From Streptomyces sp. NBC_01689 (GTDB lineage: Bacteria > Actinomycetota > Actinomycetes > Streptomycetales > Streptomycetaceae): 64,000 bases of DNA. The translations under genes were made by a program, and so were the position numbers. Shown one piece after another: positions 1 through 8,177 of this stretch (its first letter is position 1; every line of letters begins with the position of its first letter). The notes under the pieces are model-generated. The model saw only the letters and a program-made list of their open reading frames with translations, had not been told where the DNA came from and searched no databases. The stretch spans positions 4,092,001 through 4,156,000 of the forward strand of contig NZ_CP109592.1 of NCBI RefSeq assembly GCF_036250675.1. Reading direction: 5' to 3'.

Positions 1-57
1 CGCCGGGGCGGGTGACGTGAGCCCGGGGATGTACGCCGGGTTCACCGCGGCGGCGTC

Positions 58-141
58 CAGGGGCTGGCTCTTCGAACCTATGCGCTGCTCCACAGCGGGC
101 AGTATGGTCGAAGATCCTGTGCCGGGCACAGCCAGCCCCTG
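58..141. other. Highly structured element downstream of the GntP permease gene
   Basis: A 12-bp closing stem (58-69 with 130-141) encloses a second stem (70-75 with 108-113, extended by 77-78 with 106-107) that carries an inner hairpin (83-87 with 93-97), plus a short hairpin at 119-122 with 126-129. Together these form a three-way junction. It lies 15 bp past the stop codon of the leftward permease gene, so it may be a 3'-UTR terminator. It could also be a small structured RNA or a cruciform repeat. The strand cannot be decided. It lacks a tRNA T-arm despite a TTCGAA motif. Confidence 0.5.
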
Positions 142-156
142 ATCGCTGCGCGGCTG

Positions 157-1629
157 TTATACGAACACGCTCACCACGGCGGCCACGGCGAACCCGGCGA
201 CGGACAGCACCGACTCCAGGACGGTCCAGGTCTTCAGGGTGTCCCGCTCGCTGATGCCGAAGTACTTGGCGACCATCCAGAAGCCGCCGTCGTTGACGTG
301 CGAGGCGAAGATCGAGCCCGCCGAAATGGCCATGATGACCAGCGCGACGAACGCCTGGGAGTGGTCGCCCTCGGTCAGCAGCGGGGCCACGATGCCGGCC
401 GTGGTCACGATCGCGACCGTGGCCGAGCCCTGGGCGACCCGCAGGACCAGCGAGATCAGGTAGGCGAGGACGACCACCGGCAGACCGACGTCGTTGAAGG
501 TGTCGGAGAGCGCCTGCGCGACGCCGCTGCCCTTGAGGACCGCGCCGAAGACCCCGCCCGCGCCGACCACCAGCAGGATGTTGCCGACCGGCTTGAGGGA
601 GGCGGTGGACACCGTCTCCAGCGACTTCCGGGACCAGCCGCGACGGATGCCGAGCAGGTAGTACGCGAGCAGCAGCGCGATCGTCAGCGCGACGAAGGGG
701 TGACCGAAGAACTCGATGACCGAGCGGCCGGTGGAGGGGTCGAAGGCGATCGAGGAGAAGGTCGCGAGCAGGATCAGCACGAGGGGCGTACCGATGATGC
801 CCAGCACCGTACCGAGCGGCACCGGCGCCTCGCGCGGCGTGACGCCCGCGGTCCGCTGCTCCTCGGCCAGCGCGGCCTTCGCCTCGTCGGCGGCCTCGAC
901 CATGTCCTGGGGCACGGGGACGAAGATCCGCTTGCCGATCCAGGCCGCCCAGGCCCAGGCCGCGAGCACGGCGGGGACGCCGCAGACGATGCCCATCAGG
1001 ATGACCCAGCCGAGGTCGACGTGGAGCAGACCGGCGGCGGCCACCGGACCCGGGTGCGGCGGCAGGAACGCGTGGGTCATGGACAGGCCGGCGAGCAGCG
1101 GCAGGCAGTACAGGAGGATCGACTTGCCGCCGCGCTTGGCGGCCGCGTACACGATCGGCGCGAGGACGAAGATGCCGACGTCGAAGAAGACCGGGATGCC
1201 GAAGATGAGACCGGTGAGTCCCATGGCGAGCGGGGCGCGCTTCTCGCCGAAGATCTGGAGCAGCCGGGAGGCCAGTACCTCGGCCCCGCCGGAGACTTCG
1301 AGCACGGCGCCGAGCATGGTGCCGAGCCCGATGATGATCGCGATGTGGCCGAGGGTGCCGCCCATGCCGGACTCGATGAGCGAGACGGCGTCGGAACGCT
1401 GGACGGTGCCGAAGAGTTCGGTGACCGAGAGACCGGCCGCGAGGCCGACGGCTATGGAGACCGCGAGCAACGCGACGAACGGCTGCAGTCTGACCTTGAT
1501 GATCAGGAAGAGGAGAAGCAGGATGCCGAGCGCGGCGACCGTGAGCAGTCCGGCGGTGCCGTGGATGAGGGCGATGAGTCCACCGGTGTGGGGTGGGGTC
1601 TCGGGAGCGGCGGCGGCGAGCAGGGACAT
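157..1629 (-). CDS. GntP family permease (gluconate or DsdX-like D-amino acid importer)
   Basis: A hydrophobic protein of about 490 aa with the full length and segment pattern of the GntP family (12-14 predicted membrane helices). It has family-like stretches such as GIPVFFDVGIFVLAP and FLPPHPGPVAAA, which line the transport path in relatives. Family members import gluconate, other aldonates, or D-serine (DsdX). I chose ATG at 1629 over the in-frame TTG at 1632 because a GAGG-like ribosome site lies upstream. It is the last gene of a leftward operon after kinase, IclR and RidA. A strong hairpin (1678-1710) separates it from ridA, so it may be attenuated or have its own promoter. The substrate is inferred from context: a neighbouring D-amino-acid deaminase and D-aminoacylase favour a D-amino acid, while the PfkB kinase would favour a sugar acid. 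Confidence 0.9.
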   Translation of the reverse strand: MSLLAAAAPETPPHTGGLIALIHGTAGLLTVAALGILLLLFLIIKVRLQPFVALLAVSIAVGLAAGLSVTELFGTVQRSDAVSLIESGMGGTLGHIAIIIGLGTMLGAVLEVSGGAEVLASRLLQIFGEKRAPLAMGLTGLIFGIPVFFDVGIFVLAPIVYAAAKRGGKSILLYCLPLLAGLSMTHAFLPPHPGPVAAAGLLHVDLGWVILMGIVCGVPAVLAAWAWAAWIGKRIFVPVPQDMVEAADEAKAALAEEQRTAGVTPREAPVPLGTVLGIIGTPLVLILLATFSSIAFDPSTGRSVIEFFGHPFVALTIALLLAYYLLGIRRGWSRKSLETVSTASLKPVGNILLVVGAGGVFGAVLKGSGVAQALSDTFNDVGLPVVVLAYLISLVLRVAQGSATVAIVTTAGIVAPLLTEGDHSQAFVALVIMAISAGSIFASHVNDGGFWMVAKYFGISERDTLKTWTVLESVLSVAGFAVAAVVSVFV

Positions 1630-1677
1630 CAAGGGGGACCTCGTAATTCCATGGGGCTTTCGGGGCAGGGGGTATCG

Positions 1678-1710
1678 CGGTGCGGCGCCCCGGGGACGGG
1701 CGCCGCACCG
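1678..1710. terminator. Hairpin between ridA and the GntP permease gene
   Basis: A perfect 13-bp stem (1678-1690 with 1698-1710) with a 7-nt loop sits between the RidA stop and the permease start. Either it ends the upstream transcript or it lowers permease expression relative to the rest of the operon. Confidence 0.6.
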
Positions 1711-1758
1711 TGACGACGTGCGGGGTGCGGGTGGAGCGGGAGCGGGCGGGGCCCGGCG

Positions 1759-2169
1759 TCAGCCGAGGACGGCCAGCGCGTCGATCTCGACGAGGAGGCC
1801 CGCGGGCAGACCGACGTAGACGGTCGTGCGGGCGGCGGGGGGCGCGGTGAGGCCCTGCTCCTCGAAGTACGCGTTGTAGATCTGGTTCATCTCGGCGAAG
1901 TGGTCGACGTCGGTGAGGTAGACGCGGATCATCATCGCGTCGTCCCAGGTGGCGCCGCCCTCCTCGAGGATGGCGCGGACGTTGGCGAGGGTCTGGAGGG
2001 TCTGCTCGCGCAGGGTCGGTCCCGCGGGTGTGGGGGGCTCGCCCTCGACCGCGGGCAGGAAGCCGACCTGTCCGGCGACCTGGAGGATGTTCCCCTTCCT
2101 GACGCCGTGGGAGAACTTGGCGGGCGGGGTGGTGTGCGTCTTGGGGGTGAGGGCGGTCTTCTCGGTCAT
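1759..2169 (-). CDS. ridA: RidA family enamine/imine deaminase
   Basis: A 136-aa protein of the YjgF/YER057c/UK114 family, typical length 120-140 aa. Visible family features are the GQVGFLP stretch near residue 35, the central LANVRAILEEGGATWDDAMMIRVYLTD helix-strand and the C-terminal PPAARTTVYVGLPAGLLVEIDALAV with the conserved arginine that holds the carboxylate of the substrate. RidA hydrolyses reactive enamines and imines, such as 2-aminoacrylate, released by PLP-dependent dehydratases. It starts 8 bp after the IclR stop. The neighbouring PLP deaminase would produce exactly such intermediates, so a protective role in this pathway is a reasonable inference. Confidence 0.93.
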   Translation of the reverse strand: MTEKTALTPKTHTTPPAKFSHGVRKGNILQVAGQVGFLPAVEGEPPTPAGPTLREQTLQTLANVRAILEEGGATWDDAMMIRVYLTDVDHFAEMNQIYNAYFEEQGLTAPPAARTTVYVGLPAGLLVEIDALAVLG

Positions 2170-2177
2170 GGGGGTCC

Positions 2178-2936
2178 TTAGCTGGGGTCCTTCGGGGGCT
2201 TTCCGGAGTAGTCGCGGCTGATGGCGTCCGCCGTACGGCGCACCAGCGGGAGCAGGGTGAGGAGTTCCTCGGCGGTGACCACGACGTTGGGCGCGGAGAC
2301 CGACATCGCGGCGGAGACCCGCCCGTCCGCTCCCCGGACGGGCGCGGCGACGCAGTTGATGGACTCCTCGTGGCCACCGAGGTCGGTGGCCCAGCCCTGT
2401 TCGCGCACCGTGGCCAGTTCCTTGCGGAAGGCGGCGGCGTTGGGGGTCGAACGGGCCGTGTACAGGGGGTAGTCGAGCTTGTCCGTGAGGGCGCGGCGCT
2501 CGGCCTCGGGGAGGTCGGCGAGGAGGAGTTTGGCGACCGCGGCGACGGTGATGGCGACGGGCTTGCCGATCCGCGAGTACATGCGCACGGGGTAACGGGA
2601 CTCCACCTTGTCGATGTAGAGGACCTCGTCGTCCTCGTACACCGCGAGGTGGACGGTGTGCCCGCACTGCTCGTTGAGGCGTACGAGGTGGGGGTGGGCG
2701 ATCTCGCGGATGTCGAGGTTCTCGACGGCCTCCTGGGCGAGGGCGAAGAGGCGGGCGCCCAGGCGGTAGCGCTGGTCGGACTGGCGGTGGACGAGGCCGT
2801 GTTCGTGCAGGGTGCGCAGGAGCCGGAGCGCCGTGGACTTGTGGACGCCGAGCCGGTCGGCGACCTGTCCGAGGTCGGCGGGTCCCTCGGCGAGCAGCGG
2901 CAGGATGCTCAGCGCCCGGTCGACGGTCTGGCTCAT
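2178..2936 (-). CDS. IclR family transcriptional regulator
   Basis: A 252-aa protein with an N-terminal winged helix-turn-helix (LGQVADRLGVHKSTALRLLRTL, residues about 22-43) and a C-terminal IclR effector-binding domain (conserved CVAAPVRGADGRVSAAMSVSAP near residues 190-215). The family length is 240-280 aa. Its ATG overlaps the kinase stop as ATGA, so it is translationally coupled. It probably senses a pathway metabolite and controls the divergent promoters, where a GTTGCA-N5-TGCAAC palindrome at 4222-4238 resembles an IclR-family operator. Assignment of that site to this protein is inference. Confidence 0.93.
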   Translation of the reverse strand: MSQTVDRALSILPLLAEGPADLGQVADRLGVHKSTALRLLRTLHEHGLVHRQSDQRYRLGARLFALAQEAVENLDIREIAHPHLVRLNEQCGHTVHLAVYEDDEVLYIDKVESRYPVRMYSRIGKPVAITVAAVAKLLLADLPEAERRALTDKLDYPLYTARSTPNAAAFRKELATVREQGWATDLGGHEESINCVAAPVRGADGRVSAAMSVSAPNVVVTAEELLTLLPLVRRTADAISRDYSGKPPKDPS

Positions 2937-4108
2937 GGGGTACGTACCTCCTCGTCGGCCCGCGTCGCGGCTGCGGTCCAGCCGGGGCCGAGTCGAAGTG
3001 TCCCCCACGTCCGGTCGTCCAGGGCGGCCAGCCGGTCGGCGTGGCCGCGGGAGGCTGGCGCGGCGAGATCGCCGGGGACGGTGAGGGCGGCGGCGGCCGC
3101 GAGGTGGCCGTGGCGCAGCCGGTCCCGGGCGGGAAGTCCGCGCAGGGTGGCGGACAGGTAGCCGGCGGCGAAGGCGTCCCCGGCTCCGGTGGACGCCACG
3201 ACGTCGACCCGCGGGGCGGGGACGCGGGTGACGGTGTCCGCGCGGGGTTCGTCGTCGTGGTCGCCGCCGGGCCCGGCACCGTGCGGACGGCCCGTTCCCG
3301 TGCCGCGCGCGCCTTCGGCGCCGTCCCTCGCGGCGCCGTCCCCGCGTTCGAACAGCGTCGCGCCGCCCGCTCCCTGCTTGACGACCAGGGTCCGGGGTCC
3401 GGGGAGCGCGGCGCGGACGGCGTCGGGGCCGCCGGTGACGCCCCACGCCTCCTCCGCCTCGTCCTCGCCGACGAAGACGAGGTCGCTGCGGCGGGCCAGT
3501 TCGAGCAGGACGGTCCGGCCCGTCTCGGGGTCGCGCCAGAGATGGGCCCGGTGGTTGACGTCGAACGAGACGAGGGGGCGGCCGGGGCGCGGGGCGGTCA
3601 GCCCGCGGAGCAGGGCCAGGCAGTCGGTGGAGAGCGCGGCGGTGATGCCGGAGAGGTGCAGGACGCGTCCGGAGTCCAGTTCGGCGCGGGGTGTGTTCTC
3701 CGGGGACATCGCGGAGGCCGCGGATCCGGCCCGGTAGTAGAGCACCTCGTGCGCGTCCGTGGCCCGGTCGCCGGCGGTGCGGAAGTAGATCCCGGTGGGG
3801 CGGTGCGGGTCGCGGCGGACGGCGGAGGTGTCGACGCCGTAGGCGGTGATCGCCTCGACGAGGTGGTCGCCGAACCCGTCGTCCCCGACCCTGCCGACCC
3901 ATTTCACGCGGTGCCCCGCGGCCGCGAGCACGCACGCCACGTTGGACTCGGCGCCGCCGATCCCCCGGTCGAAGGAGGGTACGTCGGCGAGCCGCCCCGG
4001 CCGGGAGGGCAGGAACGTGACCATGGACTCGCCGAGCGCGACCACGTCGACGGGACGGGTGCCGTCGACGGGACGGGACTCGGCAGCCGCGGGTCCGGTG
4101 GGGGTCAC
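2933..4108 (-). CDS. PfkB family carbohydrate kinase (KDG-kinase-like)
   Basis: A 391-aa ribokinase-like sugar kinase. The N-terminus has VVALGESMVTFLP and the GGAESNVACVLAAAGH substrate-site motif. The C-terminus has the catalytic signature VVASTGAGDAFAAGYLSATLRGL with the catalytic Asp in GAGD. The best family fit is 2-keto-3-deoxygluconate kinase. Between the ATP-site strand (TLVVKQGAGGATLF) and the signature lies a Gly/Asp/Arg-rich insertion of about 45 residues that looks disordered and is absent from typical members. It is first in the leftward operon, divergent from the deaminase gene. Its role in a D-amino-acid setting is unclear; it may phosphorylate a sugar acid imported by the GntP permease. 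Confidence 0.88.
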   Translation of the reverse strand: MTPTGPAAAESRPVDGTRPVDVVALGESMVTFLPSRPGRLADVPSFDRGIGGAESNVACVLAAAGHRVKWVGRVGDDGFGDHLVEAITAYGVDTSAVRRDPHRPTGIYFRTAGDRATDAHEVLYYRAGSAASAMSPENTPRAELDSGRVLHLSGITAALSTDCLALLRGLTAPRPGRPLVSFDVNHRAHLWRDPETGRTVLLELARRSDLVFVGEDEAEEAWGVTGGPDAVRAALPGPRTLVVKQGAGGATLFERGDGAARDGAEGARGTGTGRPHGAGPGGDHDDEPRADTVTRVPAPRVDVVASTGAGDAFAAGYLSATLRGLPARDRLRHGHLAAAAALTVPGDLAAPASRGHADRLAALDDRTWGTLRLGPGWTAAATRADEEVRTP

Positions 4109-4221
4109 GATGGCGGGGGCTCCTTGCTCGCACGGCTCTCGCGGCCGACGGCGCCCGGCGGCACCGTTGACCCTGCGTCGGCTGGGATGTTAGACAGCAG
4201 TGAGCGATATACGCAATGACC

Positions 4222-4238
4222 GTTGCACAATCTGCAAC
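4222..4238. promoter_or_regulatory. Putative IclR operator in the divergent intergenic region
   Basis: A perfect inverted repeat, GTTGCA-N5-TGCAAC, centred in the region between the leftward kinase operon and the rightward deaminase gene, 22 bp upstream of the deaminase ATG. Its size and spacing suit an IclR-family dimer, and an IclR gene is encoded in the adjacent operon. Confidence 0.5.
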
Positions 4239-4259
4239 ACACCTCATCAGGGAGACCCC

Positions 4260-5537
4260 ATGGGCGCCGACACCGCCGCAGCACGCCTCGCCGCCCTCGC
4301 GGCGGACCGGGTGGACCACCGCTTCAAGGGGCTGCCGCCGGACGCCCGGGGTCTGACCGTCGGTGAGCTGACCGCCCAGCGCCGCAATCTCTTCGACGAC
4401 GGCTTCACCACCCCCGTGCTCGCCCTCTCCGCCGAGCGCCTCACCCACAACCTCGCCCTGATGGAGTCCTACGCCGCCCGGCACGGCCTCGCCTTCGCCC
4501 CGCACGGCAAGACCTCGATGGCCCCGCAGCTCTTCCACCGGCAGATCGGGCACGGCGCCTGGGGCATCACCCTCGCCGTACCCCACCAGGTCTGGGTGGC
4601 ACGGGAGTTCGGCGTCCAGCGGGTCTTCCTCGCCAACGAGCTCGTCGACGCGGCGGCCCTGCGCCGGATCGCGGCCGAGCTCGCCGCCGACCCGGACTTC
4701 CGCTTCGTCTGCTACGTCGACTCGGTGCGCGGGGTCGAGCTGATGGACGCGGCGCTGCACGGCTGTGCCCGTCCGGTGGACGTGGTCGTCGAGCTCGCCG
4801 CCGGCGAGGGCGCCCGTACCGGGGTGCGCACCGAGGCGGAGTGCGCGGCGGTCGCCGACGCGGTGGCCGCGACGGCCACGCTGCGGCTGGTCGGCGTGGC
4901 GGGGTACGAGGGCGAGGTGCCGGAGGCCGATCCCGGCCGGGTGCACGCGTGGCTGCGCAGGCTGACCGCGCTCGCGGTGGACTTCGACAAGGCGGGCCGG
5001 TTCGCCGGGGCCGGGGAGATCGTCGTCAGCGCGGGCGGAAGCGCGTGGTTCGACGCGGTGGCGGACGTCTTCGCGGAGATCCCCGCCCTCTCCGCTCCCG
5101 TCCTGAAGCTGCTGCGCTCGGGCGCGTACGTGTCGCACGACGACGGCCACTACCGCCGGCTGACGCCGTTCACCCGGGTCCCCGAGGAGGGCGCCCTGCA
5201 CCCGGCGTTCCGCCTCTGGTCCCAGGTCGTCTCCCGCCCCTCCGCCGGGCAGGCCTTCGTCAACGCGGGCAAGCGGGACGCGGCCTACGACCTCGACCTG
5301 CCCGAGGCCCAGGTGGTCCGGCGCGACGGCCGTGAACGCCCGGCCGAGGGGATCGCCGTCACCGGTCTCTCGGACCAGCACGGGTGGCTGACCACGTCCG
5401 CCGAGGCGGACCTGGAGGTCGGGGACTGGGTGGGGCTGGGGCTGTCGCACCCGTGCACGTCCTTCGACAAGTGGCAGCTGATCCCCGTGGTGGAGGCGGA
5501 CGGCACGGTCGTGGACTACGTACGGACGTTCTTCTAG
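4260..5537 (+). CDS. PLP-dependent amino acid deaminase / D-threonine aldolase-like protein
   Basis: A 425-aa fold-type III (alanine racemase-like) PLP enzyme of the D-serine dehydratase/D-threonine aldolase group (DSD1-like). The N-terminal FAPHGKTSMAPQLFHRQ supplies the PLP lysine. TIM-barrel segments follow (VVVELAAGEGARTGV; IVVSAGGSAWF). The C-terminal small domain has the HPCTSFDKWQ motif, whose His and Cys bind zinc in relatives. I prefer ATG at 4260, with GGGAGA just upstream, over an in-frame GTG at 4200 that would include the operator palindrome. The likely reaction is deamination of a D-beta-hydroxy amino acid to a 2-oxoacid and ammonia. The stop codon lies inside a CTAG duplication at the edge of a MITE-like element, so the extreme C-terminus may have been altered. 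Confidence 0.88.
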   Translation: MGADTAAARLAALAADRVDHRFKGLPPDARGLTVGELTAQRRNLFDDGFTTPVLALSAERLTHNLALMESYAARHGLAFAPHGKTSMAPQLFHRQIGHGAWGITLAVPHQVWVAREFGVQRVFLANELVDAAALRRIAAELAADPDFRFVCYVDSVRGVELMDAALHGCARPVDVVVELAAGEGARTGVRTEAECAAVADAVAATATLRLVGVAGYEGEVPEADPGRVHAWLRRLTALAVDFDKAGRFAGAGEIVVSAGGSAWFDAVADVFAEIPALSAPVLKLLRSGAYVSHDDGHYRRLTPFTRVPEEGALHPAFRLWSQVVSRPSAGQAFVNAGKRDAAYDLDLPEAQVVRRDGRERPAEGIAVTGLSDQHGWLTTSAEADLEVGDWVGLGLSHPCTSFDKWQLIPVVEADGTVVDYVRTFF

Positions 5538-5606
5538 GTCGTGTCGGCAAAGTCGCGTCGTCCGCCCGGAGGGCGGACCCGGCGGACGAGACTTTGCGGA
5601 CACGAC
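5538..5606. mobile_element. MITE-like inverted repeat flanked by CTAG duplications
   Basis: A 69-bp sequence with near-identical 17-bp ends (5538-5554 and 5590-5606, one mismatch) and further self-complementary inner arms, so the whole element folds into one long hairpin. Both ends are flanked by CTAG (5534-5537 and 5607-5610), which matches a 4-bp YTAR target duplication of the kind made by IS5-group transposases. It encodes no protein and so would need a transposase in trans. Left and right flanks are the deaminase stop and the D-aminoacylase ribosome site, so it may also act as a terminator. Confidence 0.6.
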
Positions 5607-5636
5607 CTAGGACCGGCACGGGAAAGGACGCACATC

Positions 5637-7259
5637 ATGATGGATCTCGTCATCCGTGACGCGGAGGTCGTCGACGGCACCGCGGGCCCCTCGTACCGCG
5701 CCGACGTGGGGATCGAGGGCGGCAGGATCACCACCGTGCTGAAGGAGGGCGCGGCGGCCGGCTGTCTGCGGCCGGTGGCCCGCCGGGTGCTGGACGCCGA
5801 GGGCCTGGTCCTGGCGCCCGGCTTCATCGACATGCACGCCCACAGCGACCTGGCCCTGCTCCGCGACCCGGAGCACACGGCGAAGGCGGCCCAGGGCGTG
5901 ACCCTCGAAGTCATCGGCCAGGACGGGCTGTCGTACGCGCCGGTGGACGACCGCACGCTCGCCGAGGTCCGCAGGGCGATCACCGGCTGGAACGGGTACG
6001 GCGAGGACATCGACTTCGACTGGCGCTCGGTCGGCGAGTACCTCGACCGCCTCGACCACGGCTTCGGCGGCGAGGGCATCGCGGTGAACGCCGCGTACCT
6101 GATCCCGCAGGGCACCGTCCGCATGCTCGCCGTCGGCTGGGAGGACCGCCCGGCGACGGACCGGGAGCTGGACCGCATGCGGCGGCTGGTCGCCGACGGC
6201 CTGCGGGAGGGCGCCGTCGGCATGTCCTCCGGCCTCACCTACACCCCCGGCATGTACGCCCCGGACGCCGAACTCACCGAGCTGTGCCGGGTGGTCGCCG
6301 CGCACGGCGGCTACTACTGCCCGCACCACCGCTCGTACGGCGCGGGCGCCCTGGAGGCCTACGAGGAGATGGTGGCCCTCACCCGTGCGGCCGGCTGCCC
6401 GCTCCATCTCGCCCACGCCACCATGAACTTCGGGGTGAACGAGGGCCGGGCCCCCGAGCTGCTGGCCCTCCTGGACCGCGCGCTCGCCGAGGGCGCGGAC
6501 ATCAGCCTCGACACGTATCCGTACACCCCCGGCTGCACCACGCTCGTGGCGATGCTGCCGAGCTGGGCGGGCGAGGGCGGTCCCGAGGCGGTCCTCGCGC
6601 GTCTCGCGGACGACGCGACCGCCGAGCGCATCCGGCACCACATGGAGGTCGTCGGCGCGGACGGCTGCCACGGCGTCCCCATCGAGTGGGACACCATCGA
6701 GATCTCCGGCGTCACCGACCCGGCGCTCGCGGAGTACGTCGGCAGCACGGTCCGGCAGTCCGCCGACCGGCTCGGCGAGGAGCCCTGGACCACCGCCCGC
6801 CGCCTCCTCCTCGACGACCGGCTCGGCGCCACGATCCTCCAGCACGTCGGTCACGAGGAGAACGTCCGCGCCATCATGCGGCACCGCGTGCACACCGGCG
6901 GCTCCGACGGCATCCTGCGCGGCGACAAGCCGCACCCGCGCGCCTACGGCACGTTCCCGCAGTATCTCGGCCGGTACGTGCGGGAGTTGGGCGTCCTCTC
7001 GCTGGAGGAGTGCGTCGCCCACCTCACCGGCCGCCCGGCCGCCCGGCTGCGGCTGCCGGACCGCGGTCTGGTCCGCGAGGGCTACCGCGCCGACCTCGTC
7101 CTGTTCGACCCGGCCACGGTCGCGGCCGGGTCGACGTTCGAGGCGCCGCGCACCCTCCCCGCCGGCATCCCGCACGTGCTGGTCGACGGGCGCTTCGTGA
7201 TCGAGGACGGGCGGCGCACCGGCGTCCTGGCGGGGCGGTCGGTCCGCCGTACGGCCTGA
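5637..7259 (+). CDS. N-acyl-D-amino-acid deacylase (D-aminoacylase)
   Basis: A 540-aa amidohydrolase. Near the N-terminus is the metal-binding GFIDMHAHSDLALL (HxH). Central histidines are in YYCPHHRSYG and LHLAHATMNFG. Near the C-terminus are TGGSDGI (catalytic Asp) and the HPRAYGTFPQYLGRYVRE block typical of the D-aminoacylase subgroup, followed by the small beta-domain (YRADLVLFDP). Starts at 5637 and 5640 are both preceded by GGAAAGGA. It removes the acyl group from N-acyl-D-amino acids, giving free D-amino acids for the upstream deaminase. The MITE-like repeat lies between the two genes, so co-transcription is uncertain. Confidence 0.92.
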   Translation: MMDLVIRDAEVVDGTAGPSYRADVGIEGGRITTVLKEGAAAGCLRPVARRVLDAEGLVLAPGFIDMHAHSDLALLRDPEHTAKAAQGVTLEVIGQDGLSYAPVDDRTLAEVRRAITGWNGYGEDIDFDWRSVGEYLDRLDHGFGGEGIAVNAAYLIPQGTVRMLAVGWEDRPATDRELDRMRRLVADGLREGAVGMSSGLTYTPGMYAPDAELTELCRVVAAHGGYYCPHHRSYGAGALEAYEEMVALTRAAGCPLHLAHATMNFGVNEGRAPELLALLDRALAEGADISLDTYPYTPGCTTLVAMLPSWAGEGGPEAVLARLADDATAERIRHHMEVVGADGCHGVPIEWDTIEISGVTDPALAEYVGSTVRQSADRLGEEPWTTARRLLLDDRLGATILQHVGHEENVRAIMRHRVHTGGSDGILRGDKPHPRAYGTFPQYLGRYVRELGVLSLEECVAHLTGRPAARLRLPDRGLVREGYRADLVLFDPATVAAGSTFEAPRTLPAGIPHVLVDGRFVIEDGRRTGVLAGRSVRRTA

Positions 7260-7277
7260 CCGCCCGCCCCGCGGGAC

Positions 7278-8177
7278 TCACGGCTTGGGCAGGACACACC
7301 CGGGGGCGTTCAGGTCGAGCTGGTTGCCCGTCCCGAAGCACGGCACGATCTGGTACGTCTCCTCGGCGTAGTTGATGCCCTGGCGGACGGTGACGTTGCC
7401 GCTCGCGTCGACCTCGCACGGGTTGTTCACCGTGCAGCGCCCGCCGTCCTCGTTGCCGGTGTTGTTGACGGCGACGACCTTGCCGGTGGCGTTGTCGATG
7501 ACGGGCGAGCCCGAGGTGCCGCCGATGGTGTTGCAGGCGGAGGTGTAACGGACCGAGTCCTTCCAGGTCCACCCGCCCTCCTTGAGGCGGTACACGAACC
7601 CGTCGACGTTGCAGCTGTAGGTGCGCTTCCAGTAGCCGGAGACGACCTTGATGGCCGTGCCCGCGGTGGGGTGCGTGTCGCTGAGGGTGAGCGCGCTGAT
7701 CCCGTACGAGCTCCTGATCTGCGCGTAGGTGCGGGTGAGCTGGTAGATCGTGATGTCGGTGTCGGTCATCGTCGAGTACGCGACCTTGCTCGCGCGCAGC
7801 GTCGCGACGCCCGTCCCCGCCGAGTTCAGCAGGGTGAAGGAACGCGTGGAGGACTGGCCGACGACGACCTCGCCCGGATCCGGGAAGCCCGTCTCCAGGC
7901 AGTGGCCGTTGGACAGCACGAGCGCCGGATCGCTGTCGGCGGAGCCGGGCATGCGGATCACGGAGCCCGAGCAGTTGCTGAGCGCGACCGTGCCGGCGTA
8001 GGTCACGGCCTGGACGGCGGGCGCCCGCCCGGCCGTCGGCCGGGCGGCCGAGGCCTGCGCGGCGGGCGCCTGCGCGGCCGGTGCGGAGGCGTGGGCGGGG
8101 GCGGCGGCGACCGCGGGTGCCACGCCCGCCCCGGCGATCACCAGGGCGAAGAACGCGGCGACGAGAGGCTTTCTCAT
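7278..8177 (-). CDS. Secreted trypsin-like serine protease
   Basis: A 299-aa protein with a clear Sec signal peptide (MRKPLVAAFFALVIAGAGVAPAVA) and an Ala/Pro-rich linker to about residue 60. The chymotrypsin-like triad is visible: His in LSNGHCLETG, Asp in MTDTDITIYQL and Ser in TIGGTSGSPVIDNATGKVV. Four or more cysteines, including the C-terminal PCFG and PGCVLP, suggest disulfides. It is convergent with the D-aminoacylase gene, only 18 bp apart. The start at 8177 is favoured because the signal peptide begins there; the longer reading frame is low-complexity sequence. The likely job is extracellular protein breakdown. Confidence 0.92.
   Translation of the reverse strand: MRKPLVAAFFALVIAGAGVAPAVAAAPAHASAPAAQAPAAQASAARPTAGRAPAVQAVTYAGTVALSNCSGSVIRMPGSADSDPALVLSNGHCLETGFPDPGEVVVGQSSTRSFTLLNSAGTGVATLRASKVAYSTMTDTDITIYQLTRTYAQIRSSYGISALTLSDTHPTAGTAIKVVSGYWKRTYSCNVDGFVYRLKEGGWTWKDSVRYTSACNTIGGTSGSPVIDNATGKVVAVNNTGNEDGGRCTVNNPCEVDASGNVTVRQGINYAEETYQIVPCFGTGNQLDLNAPGCVLPKP

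Noticed and set aside
58..141. Possible tRNA gene
   Set aside because: A TTCGAA and a long end-stem exist, but no 5-bp T-arm, no anticodon arm of normal shape and no CCA-compatible spacing.
2178..5603. Very long open frame (over 1100 codons) antisense and overlapping three genes
   Set aside because: Only its last part (the IclR gene) has a real family. The rest is the out-of-frame shadow of GC-rich genes, rich in Arg, Pro and Gly with no ribosome site.
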